NCBI GenBank assembly: GCA_032871835.1
Contig: CM065297.1
Span: forward strand, 22,932,098 to 22,996,097
Length of the DNA stretch: 64,000 nucleotides
From: Dipteronia dyeriana
Lineage: Eukaryota; Streptophyta; Magnoliopsida; Sapindales; Sapindaceae
Direction: 5' to 3'
A model generated the notes under the pieces. That model had not been told where the DNA came from. It was given only the letters and a program-made list of their open reading frames with translations, and did not search any database. Both the position numbers and the translations under genes were made by a program. Of this stretch, positions 11,470 to 21,550 are shown one piece after another (within the stretch, counting starts at the first letter, position 1; each line of letters begins with the position of its first letter).

Positions 11470-13248
11470 TCACTTCCCATGGCTTGCGCGCTTCTTACTC
11501 CTTCGAATGCCTTTGGCCGGCTGGTTCTGTGGAGAAGTGGGAGAAATTGGTGTCTCCTCGAGCCGTACGGTGGATAGCATCCTACATGGCTGGGGTATGC
11601 GTCCCACCGGGATGGTGAGTGCCTTGCCCCCGTTGAGAATGCTAAGTGAGTTCACAGCGGGTAGGGGGAAAGCGTTGGCTTGCTCAAAGAACGCCATGCC
11701 TAACACCACTTGGTAGTCATCTAAGGGAACCACCGAGAAGTCGAGCTTTCCACTCCATGGGCCTAGGTGGACAATGACGTCTTTTGCTGTGCCATCAATT
11801 TGCTTGGCCGGAGAGTTGGCAGCTTTAATGACGGCGTATTCACCATTGGTGATGCGAAGACCAAGTCGTTTGGCTTCGTCTGTTGAGATAAAGTTATGCG
11901 GTGCTCTGGTGTCTAGCATTGCACGAACTTGTTTGTCTTTGATGGTGGCGTTCACGAACATGAGGCCTTTGGTAAGTGTAAGAGGCACGGGTTGCCCTTT
12001 GAGTGCATAAAGCTGTTGGAGAGAACTCATGCTTGCTTGGGGCTCAATCGCCTTAGTTTCTTCTAGCTGGGTAACCATGGCATTGAGCATCTTTCGCTTT
12101 GGGCAGTCACGTACCTAATGTGGCCCATCACAAATGAAGCATGGATACTTCAGCTTGATCAAAACGGGTTTGCCTCCATTGGCGTTGTCACGCCGGTTGT
12201 CGCCATTGGGAGTTCTGTTTGGTCCTTCGCTCTTGCGATTGTGGTCTTTAGACTCGTCTCCCCCACCTTTCTCATGATTGTCGGTCATTTCCTTTGTCTT
12301 GGTGAGGTTGGCAATGGATTCTGCGGCGGCGATGGCTGCATCAATGTCTTGCACGTTCCGCCTTTCTAGCTCCACTCTCGCCCATTCCTTGAGGCCGTCC
12401 ATGAAGAGGAATAGTTTGTCTTTATCGGACATATCTTCGATCTCGAGGATTAAGGTAGAGAACTCCTTGATCTAGTCATGGATGGATCCAGACTGCTTGA
12501 GGCGACGAAGGTGGCTACAGGCCTCCTTATCGGCGTTGGTTGGCTAGAACTGCCTCTTGAGTTCTCGTTTGAAGTCTTCCCATGTGCGGATGGGGTGGAT
12601 AGTATCACCATGCTTGCGTAGCCACTATAGTTGAGCAGAATCCCGAAGGAAGGTGGGAGCATTGGTGATCCGTGTAGTGCCATCCCTAACTCCTTTGGCC
12701 TCAAAGTACTGTTCTAGGCCGAAGAGGAAGTTTTCCACTTCCATGGCATTACAGTTGCCGTTGAATGTGGATGGCTTAGGGATTTGGATGGCGCCCCATG
12801 TGCTCGTGCTAGCGGTGGCACCATTGCCAAAAGTTGGGTTGTTTTTGAATGAAGTCCATTCGGTGCGAACTTCATCCATCTCGGCTCGAATGGCCCGCAA
12901 CTCTTGCTCGACGAAGGTGCGAGTGTTGCGGATTTCTTGAGTAAATTGGCAGATTTCCTCCCGAATGCCCTTCTGGAACTCTTGTAGCATTGCCTTGGTC
13001 GCCTGAGCTATTATGGCGTAATTGGTTTCTAGGCCATCGAGACGGTCGACCACGGTGTTCAAGGTGGTTTGCATTTCGGAGAGGACTTCATCGTGGACAT
13101 CCACGCGAGATTCCAAAGCGTCCATGGATGGACCCTTGGACTTGCTACGCTTGGTGTGGGTGCGTTGCTCGCCACGACCATGTGCTTGCTCGCCACGACC
13201 ATGTGCTTGCTCTTCCACTATAACAGCAACTTCGCTATCGGAGGCCAT
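11470..13248 (-). pseudogene. Gag-aspartic protease polyprotein with four in-frame TAG stops
   Basis: A single frame of 593 codons runs from ATG 13248 to TGA 11470-11472. It is broken only by four TAG codons (complement at 12625-12627, 12544-12546, 12472-12474 and 12115-12117). In order it holds a charged N-terminus with a duplicated AHGRGEQ, a coiled-coil-like region, a Retrotrans_gag-type domain (VENFLFGLEQYFEAKGV), a CCHC knuckle (CFICDGPH, TAG, VRDC) and a retroviral-type aspartic protease. The protease motif is DTRAPHNF where DTGA(T/S)HNF is usual, so its catalytic Gly is lost. The strong frame preservation suggests mild decay. At two of the stops the family usually has Trp (TGG), which fits G-to-A change; this is from memory of the family. 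Confidence 0.85.
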
Positions 13249-13277
13249 GACTCGTGCTAGCTGTGGTTGCTTAACCA

Positions 13278-13290
13278 GGCTCTGATACCA
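13278..13290 (-). promoter_or_regulatory. Primer binding site, tRNA-iMet type
   Basis: The element strand reads TGGTATCAGAGCC, two bases inside the upstream LTR. This is the usual complement to the 3' end of plant initiator methionine tRNA. Confidence 0.85.
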
Positions 13291-13292
13291 AC

Positions 13293-13813
13293 TGTCACGG
13301 GCTTAGAGTTTGAGCAGCAGACCCGTGCGGCACTTAGGCAAATTCTATGAGAATGTTGCTAAGTAAGCCTTACAATAGAGATTTGAGAGAAAAGAGTAGA
13401 AGAGCTTGAATAGAAAACAAAGATTGTATTGCTATGAAGGAAACTTTACAATGCTTTGGATACTAGAATGCTTGAGTTTTTAGGATGATTTATAAATGGA
13501 GGGGGTTGGCTATTTATAGGTGAGCCACCTCCTTAAGGAATGTTATAGATTAATCTAGTCTAATAGTGGAGATTAAGTCTCCAGAATATTCTACACCTAG
13601 CTAGAATACTCTACATGCCTTTACAAGGTTCTAGATTATTCTACAACTATCTAGCTAAATACAAGAATGGTGTAGAGAGGGTTGGGTTGCTAGAGACTTC
13701 CAGAAGTTTGACCAACGCTGGAATTGTGGAGAAGTCTATACAATCTTCAAAGAGCTTGGCATAGTTGTGGCATTTGTTGGGCTCCTGGGCTTGACAGCTT
13801 GCGGCCCGTGACA
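13293..13813 (-). repeat. 5' LTR of the gag-protease element
   Basis: 521 bp, matching 10722-11253 throughout. It is upstream on the element strand because the primer site and gag follow it. Confidence 0.9.
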
Positions 13814-14170
13814 ACCAGCAAGACTATATCTTCTTTCCTCTAATTTTATTTCCATTTATTCTCAAATGCTTTTTGAGTCGTTGATATTTTTTGGACGTTC
13901 TGTTTCTGAAGAATTTACAGTTGGCATTTACAAATTTCCAAAGTAACCAGGCTCTTAATTTTCTTATATTGCAAATTTTAAAATTTCTAATTGTTCTTGC
14001 CTTTTTTTTCATTTTATTTATTTTTAATTGAATTTTGCCCAGCTTCTTTATAGAGATTTTGGATTTTATCTTAAGAATTTTCCGAGAGAAGAGGTCGAAA
14101 GATGGTTGTTGAAATTTAATAAAGAGAGCAATGACTCTTCTTTTTTAATTTCTTTTAGTTTAAAATTATT

Positions 14171-14203
<33 letters not shown>

Positions 14204-16045
14204 TACGATTGGAAATATATGTATTTCGTGATTAGAAATATTTTTGTTTTTGAGCTTGAAATAGTTGTATATCTACTGGCATGTTCTTCGTAAAAAAATT
14301 GAGAATTCTGTTTAAAGTTTACGAAATTTTTGTGTTGAATGCCGGCTATATGATACAATGCAAGGGAAAAGTAAATTTTGATTTGTTTTAGGTTATTTTT
14401 TAACGATATGGATATCTTTTTTTTAATTATTTTAATTTATTATTATTATTATTATTATTATTATAGTATTGTTTGTTTGAAGATATATGATTGTGTTGTT
14501 TTATGATAATATAGATCCAATCAGAGACAATTACTACTTTTCAAACATAATTTAATCAATTTCTACAAACATTGTTGATTTCATTAATAAGAGATTAGTG
14601 ACCGACTATTAACAATCAAAACATGCTCAATTAATGGAGGTTGTAAGATTGATTCTAAATTTATAAATAAGTTGAATAGTCGATAGAAGTTCTAGAGAGA
14701 TGCATATATTCAAATTTCATTGTTGTAATAGAATTTATCCATCACCTGATTATTTTTTATCATTGGCAAATGATGATTTTTATAAATCATCTTTCCAAAT
14801 TTTGCATATATAGTCAAATTGAAAATCTAGGATATATATATAAAGAATGTTAATCTCTCATTACATTGTTTATTTTAATTCAGTAAGAACCAACTGAAAA
14901 CACATTGATTTGAATAAATTTTAATCTGGTTTTTGTGTGTGTGGATAATGAGTTCAATTTATGAATAAAAATTGAGAATTTTCTTAGAACTATAACTATT
15001 TATCCAACTTTTGTTAAATATGAAGACATCGAAAATTTGATGAAATATAGAAAAAATCAAGAAAAATAGTTATAGTACTCGAAAAAATCTCAAAGTTTGT
15101 TCATATATAGATTTCATTGAACTTATTATCCACAAAAAAAAATCATATTAAAATTCATTAAAATCGATGTATTTTCATTATGAACCTTATCAAAAATAAA
15201 ATAAGGGATATTTCATGAGAGACCTACTATATATATGTATATATACACACACGAAACTATACGACATTTATGGAAGGCCAAAAAAATAATAATTCAAATC
15301 TAACACTTGAAAAGCAAAACCATTTATATTCAATTAATTTATTCTTCTCCTCAACTTTTTTTAATTTATTTATTTTTTGTATCACAATTTGTTTTTTACA
15401 AAAAAAATAAAAATTGGTTTATTTATTTTATCTATTTACTGTTTTGAAGCATTGTGAGGTAGTGATTTCCTATATTATTTGAGATTAAATACAATATTTT
15501 GAAATTGCTGTCAAAAGGTTTGTTGTTGTAAGTTTTTTTTTTTTTTTCAAATTCTATCCCAAATGAGATGGAACATAAAGTGTTGATATCATATTAGTCA
15601 CCACATAATCTCATTATTTATAAGAGGTTAACACCTCACGTGCCACATAATTTGGAGAAAAAAAAAATTGAGACGTCTAACATTACTCTTTATAAAATCA
15701 GTTTATGTGAAAAGATTATAAAGTTATTTAGATATCATTTTTTTTCTTGGCAATATAGATATCGTATTTTGGTTTTCAAACCTACTTTATAAGATTATGA
15801 AATTTCAAGGTAATGCAGTGAATCAGTCTATAAATCATGTTAATATATGTGAACAAATTAATTAGTTGCGGTTTATGGTTCATTCACTTACATTTTAAAA
15901 CTTAATATAAAATTGAACTATAGATATTATTGATATATGAGACTTATGCAATGGTTAAATTCTATGTCATCACAATCTTAAACTCTTAATTTGTTAGTTA
16001 TTGTATAAATATCATTTTATATTCCTTTTTAATAATTATGTTGAT
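13814..16045. other. Non-coding DNA inside Helitron-like unit C
   Basis: AT-rich sequence without homology to unit A. It contains an ATT trinucleotide run (about 14437-14464), a CA/TA microsatellite (14171-14202) and the foldback at 14851-15222. No coding similarity was recognised. It lies between the matching parts of unit C, so it is either Helitron cargo or a later insertion. Confidence 0.4.
14851..15222. repeat. Foldback / MITE-like inverted repeat
   Basis: The left arm (about 14851-15003: AATCTCTCATTAC, GTGTGGATAATGAGTTCA, ACTATAACTATTT) is mirrored by a right arm (about 15063-15222: AAATAGTTATAGT, TGAACTTATTATCCAC, TTTCATGAGAGA). The arms are imperfect, about 150 bases each, around a 60-base centre. 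Flanks are TATA-rich, so no target duplication can be assigned. Confidence 0.6.
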
Positions 16046-16354
16046 GTCAGAATGTGCGAAATGACGAAGAAGACGAAGTTGAGAAAGACATTTAGCTTTA
16101 ATTGTTTTAACTTTTAAATCTTCTTCCGGTCTTTATATTTGAGATTATGAAAACCGGAGAAGTGATGCATTAAAACGGGATTTACTTATGAACATGGTGA
16201 AAAGTTACGATTGTATTATTTATTTTTATTTATGAGTATTTTAAGGTTGAATTATTTTAATTACAATACTATTTTTTTCATCGTAAAAACATCTATAAGT
16301 ATTATATATACATTAAATTTTACCGTGCCTACCCATCGTATGAGTTGTAACTAG

Positions 16355-16824
16355 CCTGACCTAAAACCAAATAAATTGTTGTATGAACCGTCAAGTGTCG
16401 CATCTTATTGCATTAAAAATGTCAGTTATCAAAAGGATTCAGTTGACTAAAATAAAGTTATTGATCATGTGATTCAGAAAATTAACCTGGATCATGCAAA
16501 TTATGTTAATTTTTCAACCAAGTTTACATGTTACAATCCACTTATATACTAAAGATGTGGTCGATTTTCGAAAGCAATAGATTGGAAGGTATTATATAAT
16601 CTAATTATATATCTCAAGGAAGTTGAGGTTCCAAATTCTAATATCTTAAAATATATATATATGATCGTAAAGACTTTTTAAAGCCCATATTTTTGCATTA
16701 TACATTTATACCCATATTGTAATTCATTTTAATTTTATTTTCTATTAAAATCTAAAAAAAAAACTAAATAAATTCTTCATAGTCATTCTTTTATTTATTT
16801 ATTTTTGTTTGTTCAAGTAGCCTT
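16355..16824. other. Intergenic DNA, nothing recognised
   Basis: AT-rich stretch between the Helitron-like CTAG end and the second Harbinger element. No credible open frame, RNA gene or repeat was seen apart from short AT runs. Confidence 0.4.
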
Positions 16825-17043
16825 TTAGGATGCGTTTGGTATGTGGATGTGACAGGACAATACAAGTTGTCTGGATTGTGTTTGAAGAGACTGGACAGAA
16901 CTGTTAACTGTACTGTTATGTGTTTGGTATGATTGAGACATGCACGACAAAAGGTTTAAATGACCAGAGTGTCCATGTTGTGCTGTTTAATGTTTTTTTG
17001 CCACATAATAATGATAAATGGGACAAGAAGATATTTATATGAT

Positions 17044-17049
<6 letters not shown>

Positions 17050-17107
<58 letters not shown>
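17050..17107. repeat. (TA)n microsatellite
   Basis: About 58 bases of uninterrupted AT dinucleotide within Harbinger copy 2. Confidence 0.95.
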
Positions 17108-17108
<1 letters not shown>

Positions 17109-17552
17109 TATTTAACAAAAAAAATGATTGAAAAATATTTATATTTAATAATTTTATAGGATTATTATTGACAATTTCCTCATTAATTTTACAATTTCCT
17201 TATTGGTCACTTCCTTGCAAATTTCATGGAAACAAAAAAAATAATATTACGAAACGATAATTAGCTGATTAATTAGCATGGAATTAAAAATAAAATTCGG
17301 AAACTCTTCAATATCATAATCATCCCATCTAATTGAAAATAAAGACTTTAGTTCATAACATAATAACATATCATCCATGATACTAATGTTATCATATTCA
17401 AACAAAATATATTATTCAAACAAGTTCACAAAATCATATATAAAAAGTGATCACTCCTTTAAAATTGCATTCACGAAATCTGGCTTCTAAGAATCATTCA
17501 AGTCATTCCAAATGCACAACTGATTTGACTTATTTCCAAAATATATTGCAAC

Positions 17553-17780
17553 TCATATCACTTGCATACGATCAAGACCCATGCTCTCTAGCTCAACACC
17601 TAAATGGATCATTGCATCCCCTCCCGTAATAGCCTCAGTCAACTTAGCAATATATACGAATGCTCTTTCTAAGCTTTTTTCAAAGACCTTGATGATATCT
17701 ACTACTGTAGAAATGTCATTCCTCATTCTCTTCCGATTTGATGTTTGTCCTGTATTTGGGTTAACAAAAAAATCGCACAC
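17553..17780 (-). pseudogene. Myb/SANT-like transposon-associated protein, C-terminal fragment
   Basis: About 75 codons are open, starting in mid-gene without an ATG. The peptide has a basic RKRMRND segment, then a helix-rich stretch (STVVDIIKVFEKSLERAF) and a final ELESMGLDRMQVI. This resembles the C-terminal part of plant Myb/SANT-like proteins (Myb_DNA-bind_3 type) that accompany PIF/Harbinger transposases as the second, DNA-binding protein. The similarity is from memory and moderate. It ends at TGA, after which degraded sequence may continue the domain. It lies inside an element whose TIR and TSD independently suggest Harbinger, which supports the reading. Confidence 0.4.
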
Positions 17781-17935
17781 TTGGCCTTAACAAAAAAACC
17801 ATTCTACACCAAACTATTTTAATCGATATTACTACTTGATTCAACTGAGTACGTAGCGTTGTACCATAAATGTACTCTTCCGGCATAATTCCGGATAGGA
17901 ATAAGTCTGAGTATTCTAACAATATACATCCTGAA

Positions 17936-17937
<2 letters not shown>

Positions 17938-17978
<41 letters not shown>
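17938..17978. repeat. (TA)n microsatellite
   Basis: About 41 bases of AT dinucleotide within Harbinger copy 2. It is followed by two direct copies of a GAGCAGTGGAGCAACATA-like block (about 17983-18035). Confidence 0.9.
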
Positions 17979-17979
<1 letters not shown>

Positions 17980-18244
17980 CTAAGCAGTGGAGCAACATAG
18001 AAGCATATGTATATATTGATGAGCAGTGGAGCAACATACAAGCATATTCAACTACCATACAAAAATTATAACAATACACCATCAAATGCGTATATAACTA
18101 AAGCCATAACATAAGAAAACAACAGTTTATAATTGCATATACATATATACAATCAGAACACATAAAACATAAACACGTAACTATCAAACACTGTCTTCAA
18201 TCGAATAATACTATTTATTTATTGACATGCACAAAATAACGCTA

Positions 18245-18482
18245 ACATCAAAAACTTGCCAAACTTTATGACCCAACCACAAGCATTCCAATCACAACCT
18301 TAGCACACAAACATTTTCTCATCCATGCACGGGAAAGTTGCAGGCTGAGAATTGTACTTGTCACACAAAAGTGAACGAGGGTGCCTACCACACCCATCAC
18401 AACGCAAACAAAGCCTAGCCAGGTTTGCTTTACAATACACTACTGCTCTTACCACCCCACAAAACTCACACATAGGCTCCAT
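18245..18482 (-). pseudogene. Captured CONSTANS-like (BBX) B-box zinc-finger gene fragment
   Basis: Translation from ATG 18482 gives a first B-box: CEFCG, VVYCKANLARLCLRCD, then RHPRSLLCDKYNSQPA, then CMDEKMFVC. This follows the C-x2-C ... C-x2-C-D ... C-x2-C pattern of COL/BBX proteins. About eight residues normally found before RHPRSLLC (the HSAN..LS segment) are missing in frame. The second cysteine of the LLCDxC pair is Tyr (CDKY). A TAA follows MFVC where the family usually has Gln. The frame then continues GCDWNACGLGHK, typical of the next stretch in this family. So it is a decayed gene fragment, not a gene. Its position between Harbinger ends, upstream of the Myb-like tail on the same strand, indicates capture. 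Confidence 0.75.
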
Positions 18483-19368
18483 TTATTTTCTCTCCTCCTT
18501 CTAAAGGAAACAATTTTTATATGATCTATCAATTATTATTATTATATTTATGCCTCTATCTCCTAAACTACTCAATTTGAATCTCACGGCAAGAATATTC
18601 CTTGATTGATTAAATCCTCCAACCATAAATTCACAAACCCTTCAACATTCACAATTTTTTTTTAAAAAAAATCAAGATTATATTTTTATGACATTCAAAA
18701 GATCCCCAAAAGAAAAAAACACAAAATTTTCCTTGCCGATTAGAAAATCTCGAATTCTCACAAAAAAAAATAGAATCAACTAAAATAAAGAAATAGGATT
18801 TTTTGTTTTGTTTTTTGTTTTCTTTTGAAAATGAAAAAAAAAGTGTAACAAAACAGAGCAACTAAGCTATGTTGTAGGATTCTCACAGTGTGAGTCAGTT
18901 CAGAGAAACAGAGAAAGACGAGCACACAATTTCAAAACGAAATCGAAACAAACAAAAGGAAAATCGAACAAACTCATTTATGGGCCGGCGGTGTACACGT
19001 GCAACGGGAACCAAGTCGGCATCGACGAAGAGTTGCGGCGGCAACAGAAGGCGATTGGCTTGCCTAGAGTTGACTGGAACACAACGATGGTCGGGTTGGA
19101 GAGAAGAGATAAAGGAGAGAGAAAAGAGCTGTTTTATTTTATATTGTACATAGGTGTAATTTATTGAACATTTGAAGGGCAAATATATCATTTTGACAGT
19201 TGTCCCATACCATGGGATTAGTTGGCCGAGGGTCTGAGGGACAATTTTTTTTTTTTTTTTATCTCACCTTGTCCCATATTGTCACATACTCGATTTGTAC
19301 TAAACGTGAGACAATGATAAACTGTTTCATATTGTCTTGTCCCGTCCCGCGTAACAAACACATTCTTA

Positions 19369-19853
19369 ATATGCAACAAAGTTAAGAAATTAAAATTTTA
19401 GTAAAAATATGGGAGCAAAGCAAATAGTACTTTTTAAATGTCAATATAGAGTCCCTCCAGGCTCCAACTGTATTAATAATTTAATCAATTATTAACAAAT
19501 AATAAAAAAAAAAGTTCCAATTGACAGTTCAACCAATATCAAATTATCAACTATCTTTAACTCTTGTTTTTATAGTTTAATCAGCCATCTTTGACGAAAA
19601 GCCTTAACATTACCTTTTCACCCTCATTTTAAGGAATTTGAATATCATGCTAATATGATCTTCGTTTTGATCTATATAAATATGATAACACGTGTAATCA
19701 ATGATTGAGATTTATTATTTTACTTCCATTAACTTTAAATGTATAACATTATCTTTAAGTGTTTTAAATAGAGAGAAAAAAAAACCAGGGAATCCAGATC
19801 CCATTTTAAGATTGAATTTTCATAAAAAAGCGTATAATATATATAATAATACT
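19369..19853. other. Intergenic DNA, nothing recognised
   Basis: AT-rich spacer between Harbinger copy 2 and the hAT-type element. No supported gene or structural feature. Confidence 0.4.
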
Positions 19854-19861
19854 ACACAACT

Positions 19862-20260
19862 TAGAGGTGTCCACAGTTCGGTTTCGGTTTGAAACCATCG
19901 GTTTTGGTTCCGTGGGAGACTCAAACCGAAACCGTAGCCTCCCACGGAACCGAAACATGCTTAGTTGGTTTGGTTTCTGTTTCGAAACAGATCAGTTCCG
20001 GTTCAGGTTCAATGCCACGTGTCATCGTCTGATTGGTTGGGTGTTTTTGTTTGTTTTAAATTATATATATAACCGACAGTTAAACTGCCGTTTTTAATGA
20101 TTTTTGGGCATCTCTAACTGTAACCGAACCAGCTCAAATTCAATTTCCAATCAGTTTTGTAACCGTCGGTTTCAGTTAAGGTTGTAACCGTCGGTTTCAG
20201 TTCAAATTTTCTAGTTGGTTTCGTTTAACCATCGGTTTAACCAAATCGTGGACACCTCTA
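19862..20260. mobile_element. hAT-type MITE
   Basis: The left end is TAGAGGTGTCCACAG and the right end, inverted, is TAGAGGTGTCCACGA. The flanking octamers ACACAACT (19854-19861) and ATATAACT (20261-20268) agree at 6 of 8, both differences being C/T, consistent with an aged 8-bp hAT duplication. The interior is an iterated run of CGGTTTCGGTTT / AACCGAAACC words on both strands, about 400 bp in all, with no transposase. Confidence 0.75.
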
Positions 20261-20420
20261 ATATAACTCAAACACATTAACCAATAAATCAACTCAAATG
20301 ATATAAAGATGATGTGTCAATATTTTGTCATTGACCACATCATTCCACGATTTAAATGGTTAACATATGAGTTAAGTTAATTTTTGAGCTATTTTTTTTT
20401 ATTGTGTAACATTACTATAG

Positions 20421-20545
20421 ACGAGATGAGCTTGGTTCAGTGGTAAAAATCTCTCACACATGTACCGTGAAATTGCGGGTTCGATCCCCCCCTCCTCCCT
20501 TCCCCTCCCCTACCCTCCCATCCTATCCCGTCTCAAAAAAACCTC
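20421..20545 (+). mobile_element. tRNA-derived SINE-like element
   Basis: It contains a polymerase III A-box-like TGGTTCAGTGGT (20433-20444) and a B-box GGGTTCGATCCC (20477-20488) at tRNA-like spacing. A C/T-rich stretch and a short A run (about 20535) follow. It is not a tRNA gene, because no cloverleaf can be drawn around these boxes. The 3' limit and target duplication are unclear. Confidence 0.5.
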
Positions 20546-20951
20546 GATAAATTTAAAAGTGTTTTAAAAATATATATGTAAAAGTGTTTTTTTTAAGTAA
20601 CATTACCATAATATGTATTTCATAAGTAAATTATCAAAATTATAGGAACAAATCAATCCAAAGATAATGTTAAAAATCACATTTTTATTTCTATTTCCTA
20701 CCTCCGTTTTGTTTGAACAAAGATGAAGTTACCATAAAAGCCATCTACAAAGAGAATATTCCATATAGTTTGGGATGTTTTCATCTTTGATCGGTGTGAT
20801 TTCTATGTTTGTTACAAGTAATAAATTACTCCATTTGATTAACATATATTAGTAGAACTTAAAAATATTTAAGAGTTTCCCCATCGATCGGATTTATGGA
20901 GGTCGGTGGTTCAGTTCCTCCACCGGAAGCCACCAAGAGTGTGGCCTCCGG

Positions 20952-20953
<2 letters not shown>

Positions 20954-20992
<39 letters not shown>
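20954..20992. repeat. (ATT)n microsatellite
   Basis: About thirteen perfect TTA repeats in intergenic DNA. The rest of 20550-21542 is AT-rich and shows no gene. Confidence 0.95.
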
Positions 20993-20993
<1 letters not shown>

Positions 20994-21550
20994 GTTTTAT
21001 TTTAAGTTTTTTACTTAAAAAATATATTTATAATATTCATTTTCGTGTGTTTTTTTATTGGAATATTGATTTTTCCTATTAATTTTAAGTTTAATTTAAT
21101 TTTATTAATCAATATTTATTTGAATTAGTTTTTTATTAAGGGTTGAATGTAGATTGACTTTAAATAAGTATAGCACAAAAATATAGATTTCAATTATAAC
21201 TAGGGCAGTACGTAACTTTCAATATTTGTGTATGTTACTTTCAATATTTGTGTTAAAGTCAAATGTTTACTGTAGGAAAGATCAATTTGGTAAATTTTAA
21301 AAAAGGTGGAGACCAACTTGATATTTATAAAAAAATATAGAGATCAAATTGGTCAAAATAAAAAATCACAAACTACATGATATATATTTTAAAAAATCCA
21401 GGAGTTATTTAGTAATTGCTCTAAAATATTTTTTTGTAGACCTAGTGGTCATGGCCCCCTTATGCTCTCCTAACTTGGCTTCCCATTAAATGCAAGGAAT
21501 GTATCATCATGCATCCATTAAATATTTACCCCCCTTTTGATCACTTCTCG

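Larger units (their letters stand above)
10722..13813 (-). mobile_element. Gag-protease-only LTR retrotransposon (TR-GAG-like), minus strand
   Basis: A structurally complete 3.09-kb element. Its LTRs (10722-11253 and 13293-13813) start TGTCACGGG and end CCGTGACA. Read on the minus strand, the upstream LTR is followed by a tRNA-iMet primer site, then one gag-protease frame, then the purine tract AGGTGGGGGAGGA and the downstream LTR. There is no room for reverse transcriptase, RNase H or integrase, so it must depend on enzymes supplied by another element. The LTRs are nearly identical apart from a few substitutions and a roughly 10-bp indel, so insertion looks recent relative to its surroundings. 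A target duplication is unclear: only ACCA is shared, and the left side is a CCA repeat. Confidence 0.85.
6312..16354 (+). mobile_element. Helitron-like units B and C, tandem to unit A, interrupted by LTR elements
   Basis: Directly after the CTAG of unit A, the 5' block AAAAGCTGACCCTTACAACG restarts (about 6322). It matches unit A through about 9240 once the solo LTR at 6525-7349 is removed. A further partial copy starts near 9395, and its middle (9985-10170) repeats blocks at 4200-4370 and 7640-7810. The 3' end homologous to 5990-6311 is found only at 16046-16354, ending GTAACTAG (16351-16354). So unit B seems to have lost its 3' end, while unit C carries a gag element and about 2.2 kb of unrelated DNA before its own end. 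Confidence 0.45.
16828..19365 (-). mobile_element. PIF/Harbinger-type transposon, copy 2, with captured gene fragment
   Basis: The left end is GGATGCGTTTGGTATG and the right end, inverted, is GAATGTGTTTGTTACGCGGG. TTA is on both sides (16825-16827 and 19366-19368). Subterminal GGGACAAG words match copy 1, inverted. On the minus strand, from right to left, it has a leader-like stretch (about 19170-18880), a BBX zinc-finger fragment (18482-18245) and a Myb/SANT-like C-terminal fragment (17780-17553). No DDE transposase is seen. Long TA tracts lie at 17050-17107 and 17938-17978. At 2538 bp it is longer than copy 1 and more decayed at its right terminus. Confidence 0.8.

Noticed and set aside
11289..11716. 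Plus-strand open frames of 102-109 codons in the gag element
   Set aside because: Antisense shadows of the minus-strand gag-protease frame and its GC-rich downstream region.
20433..20488. tRNA gene
   Set aside because: A- and B-box-like motifs are present, but no acceptor, anticodon or T-stem pairing can be drawn; SINE-like instead.
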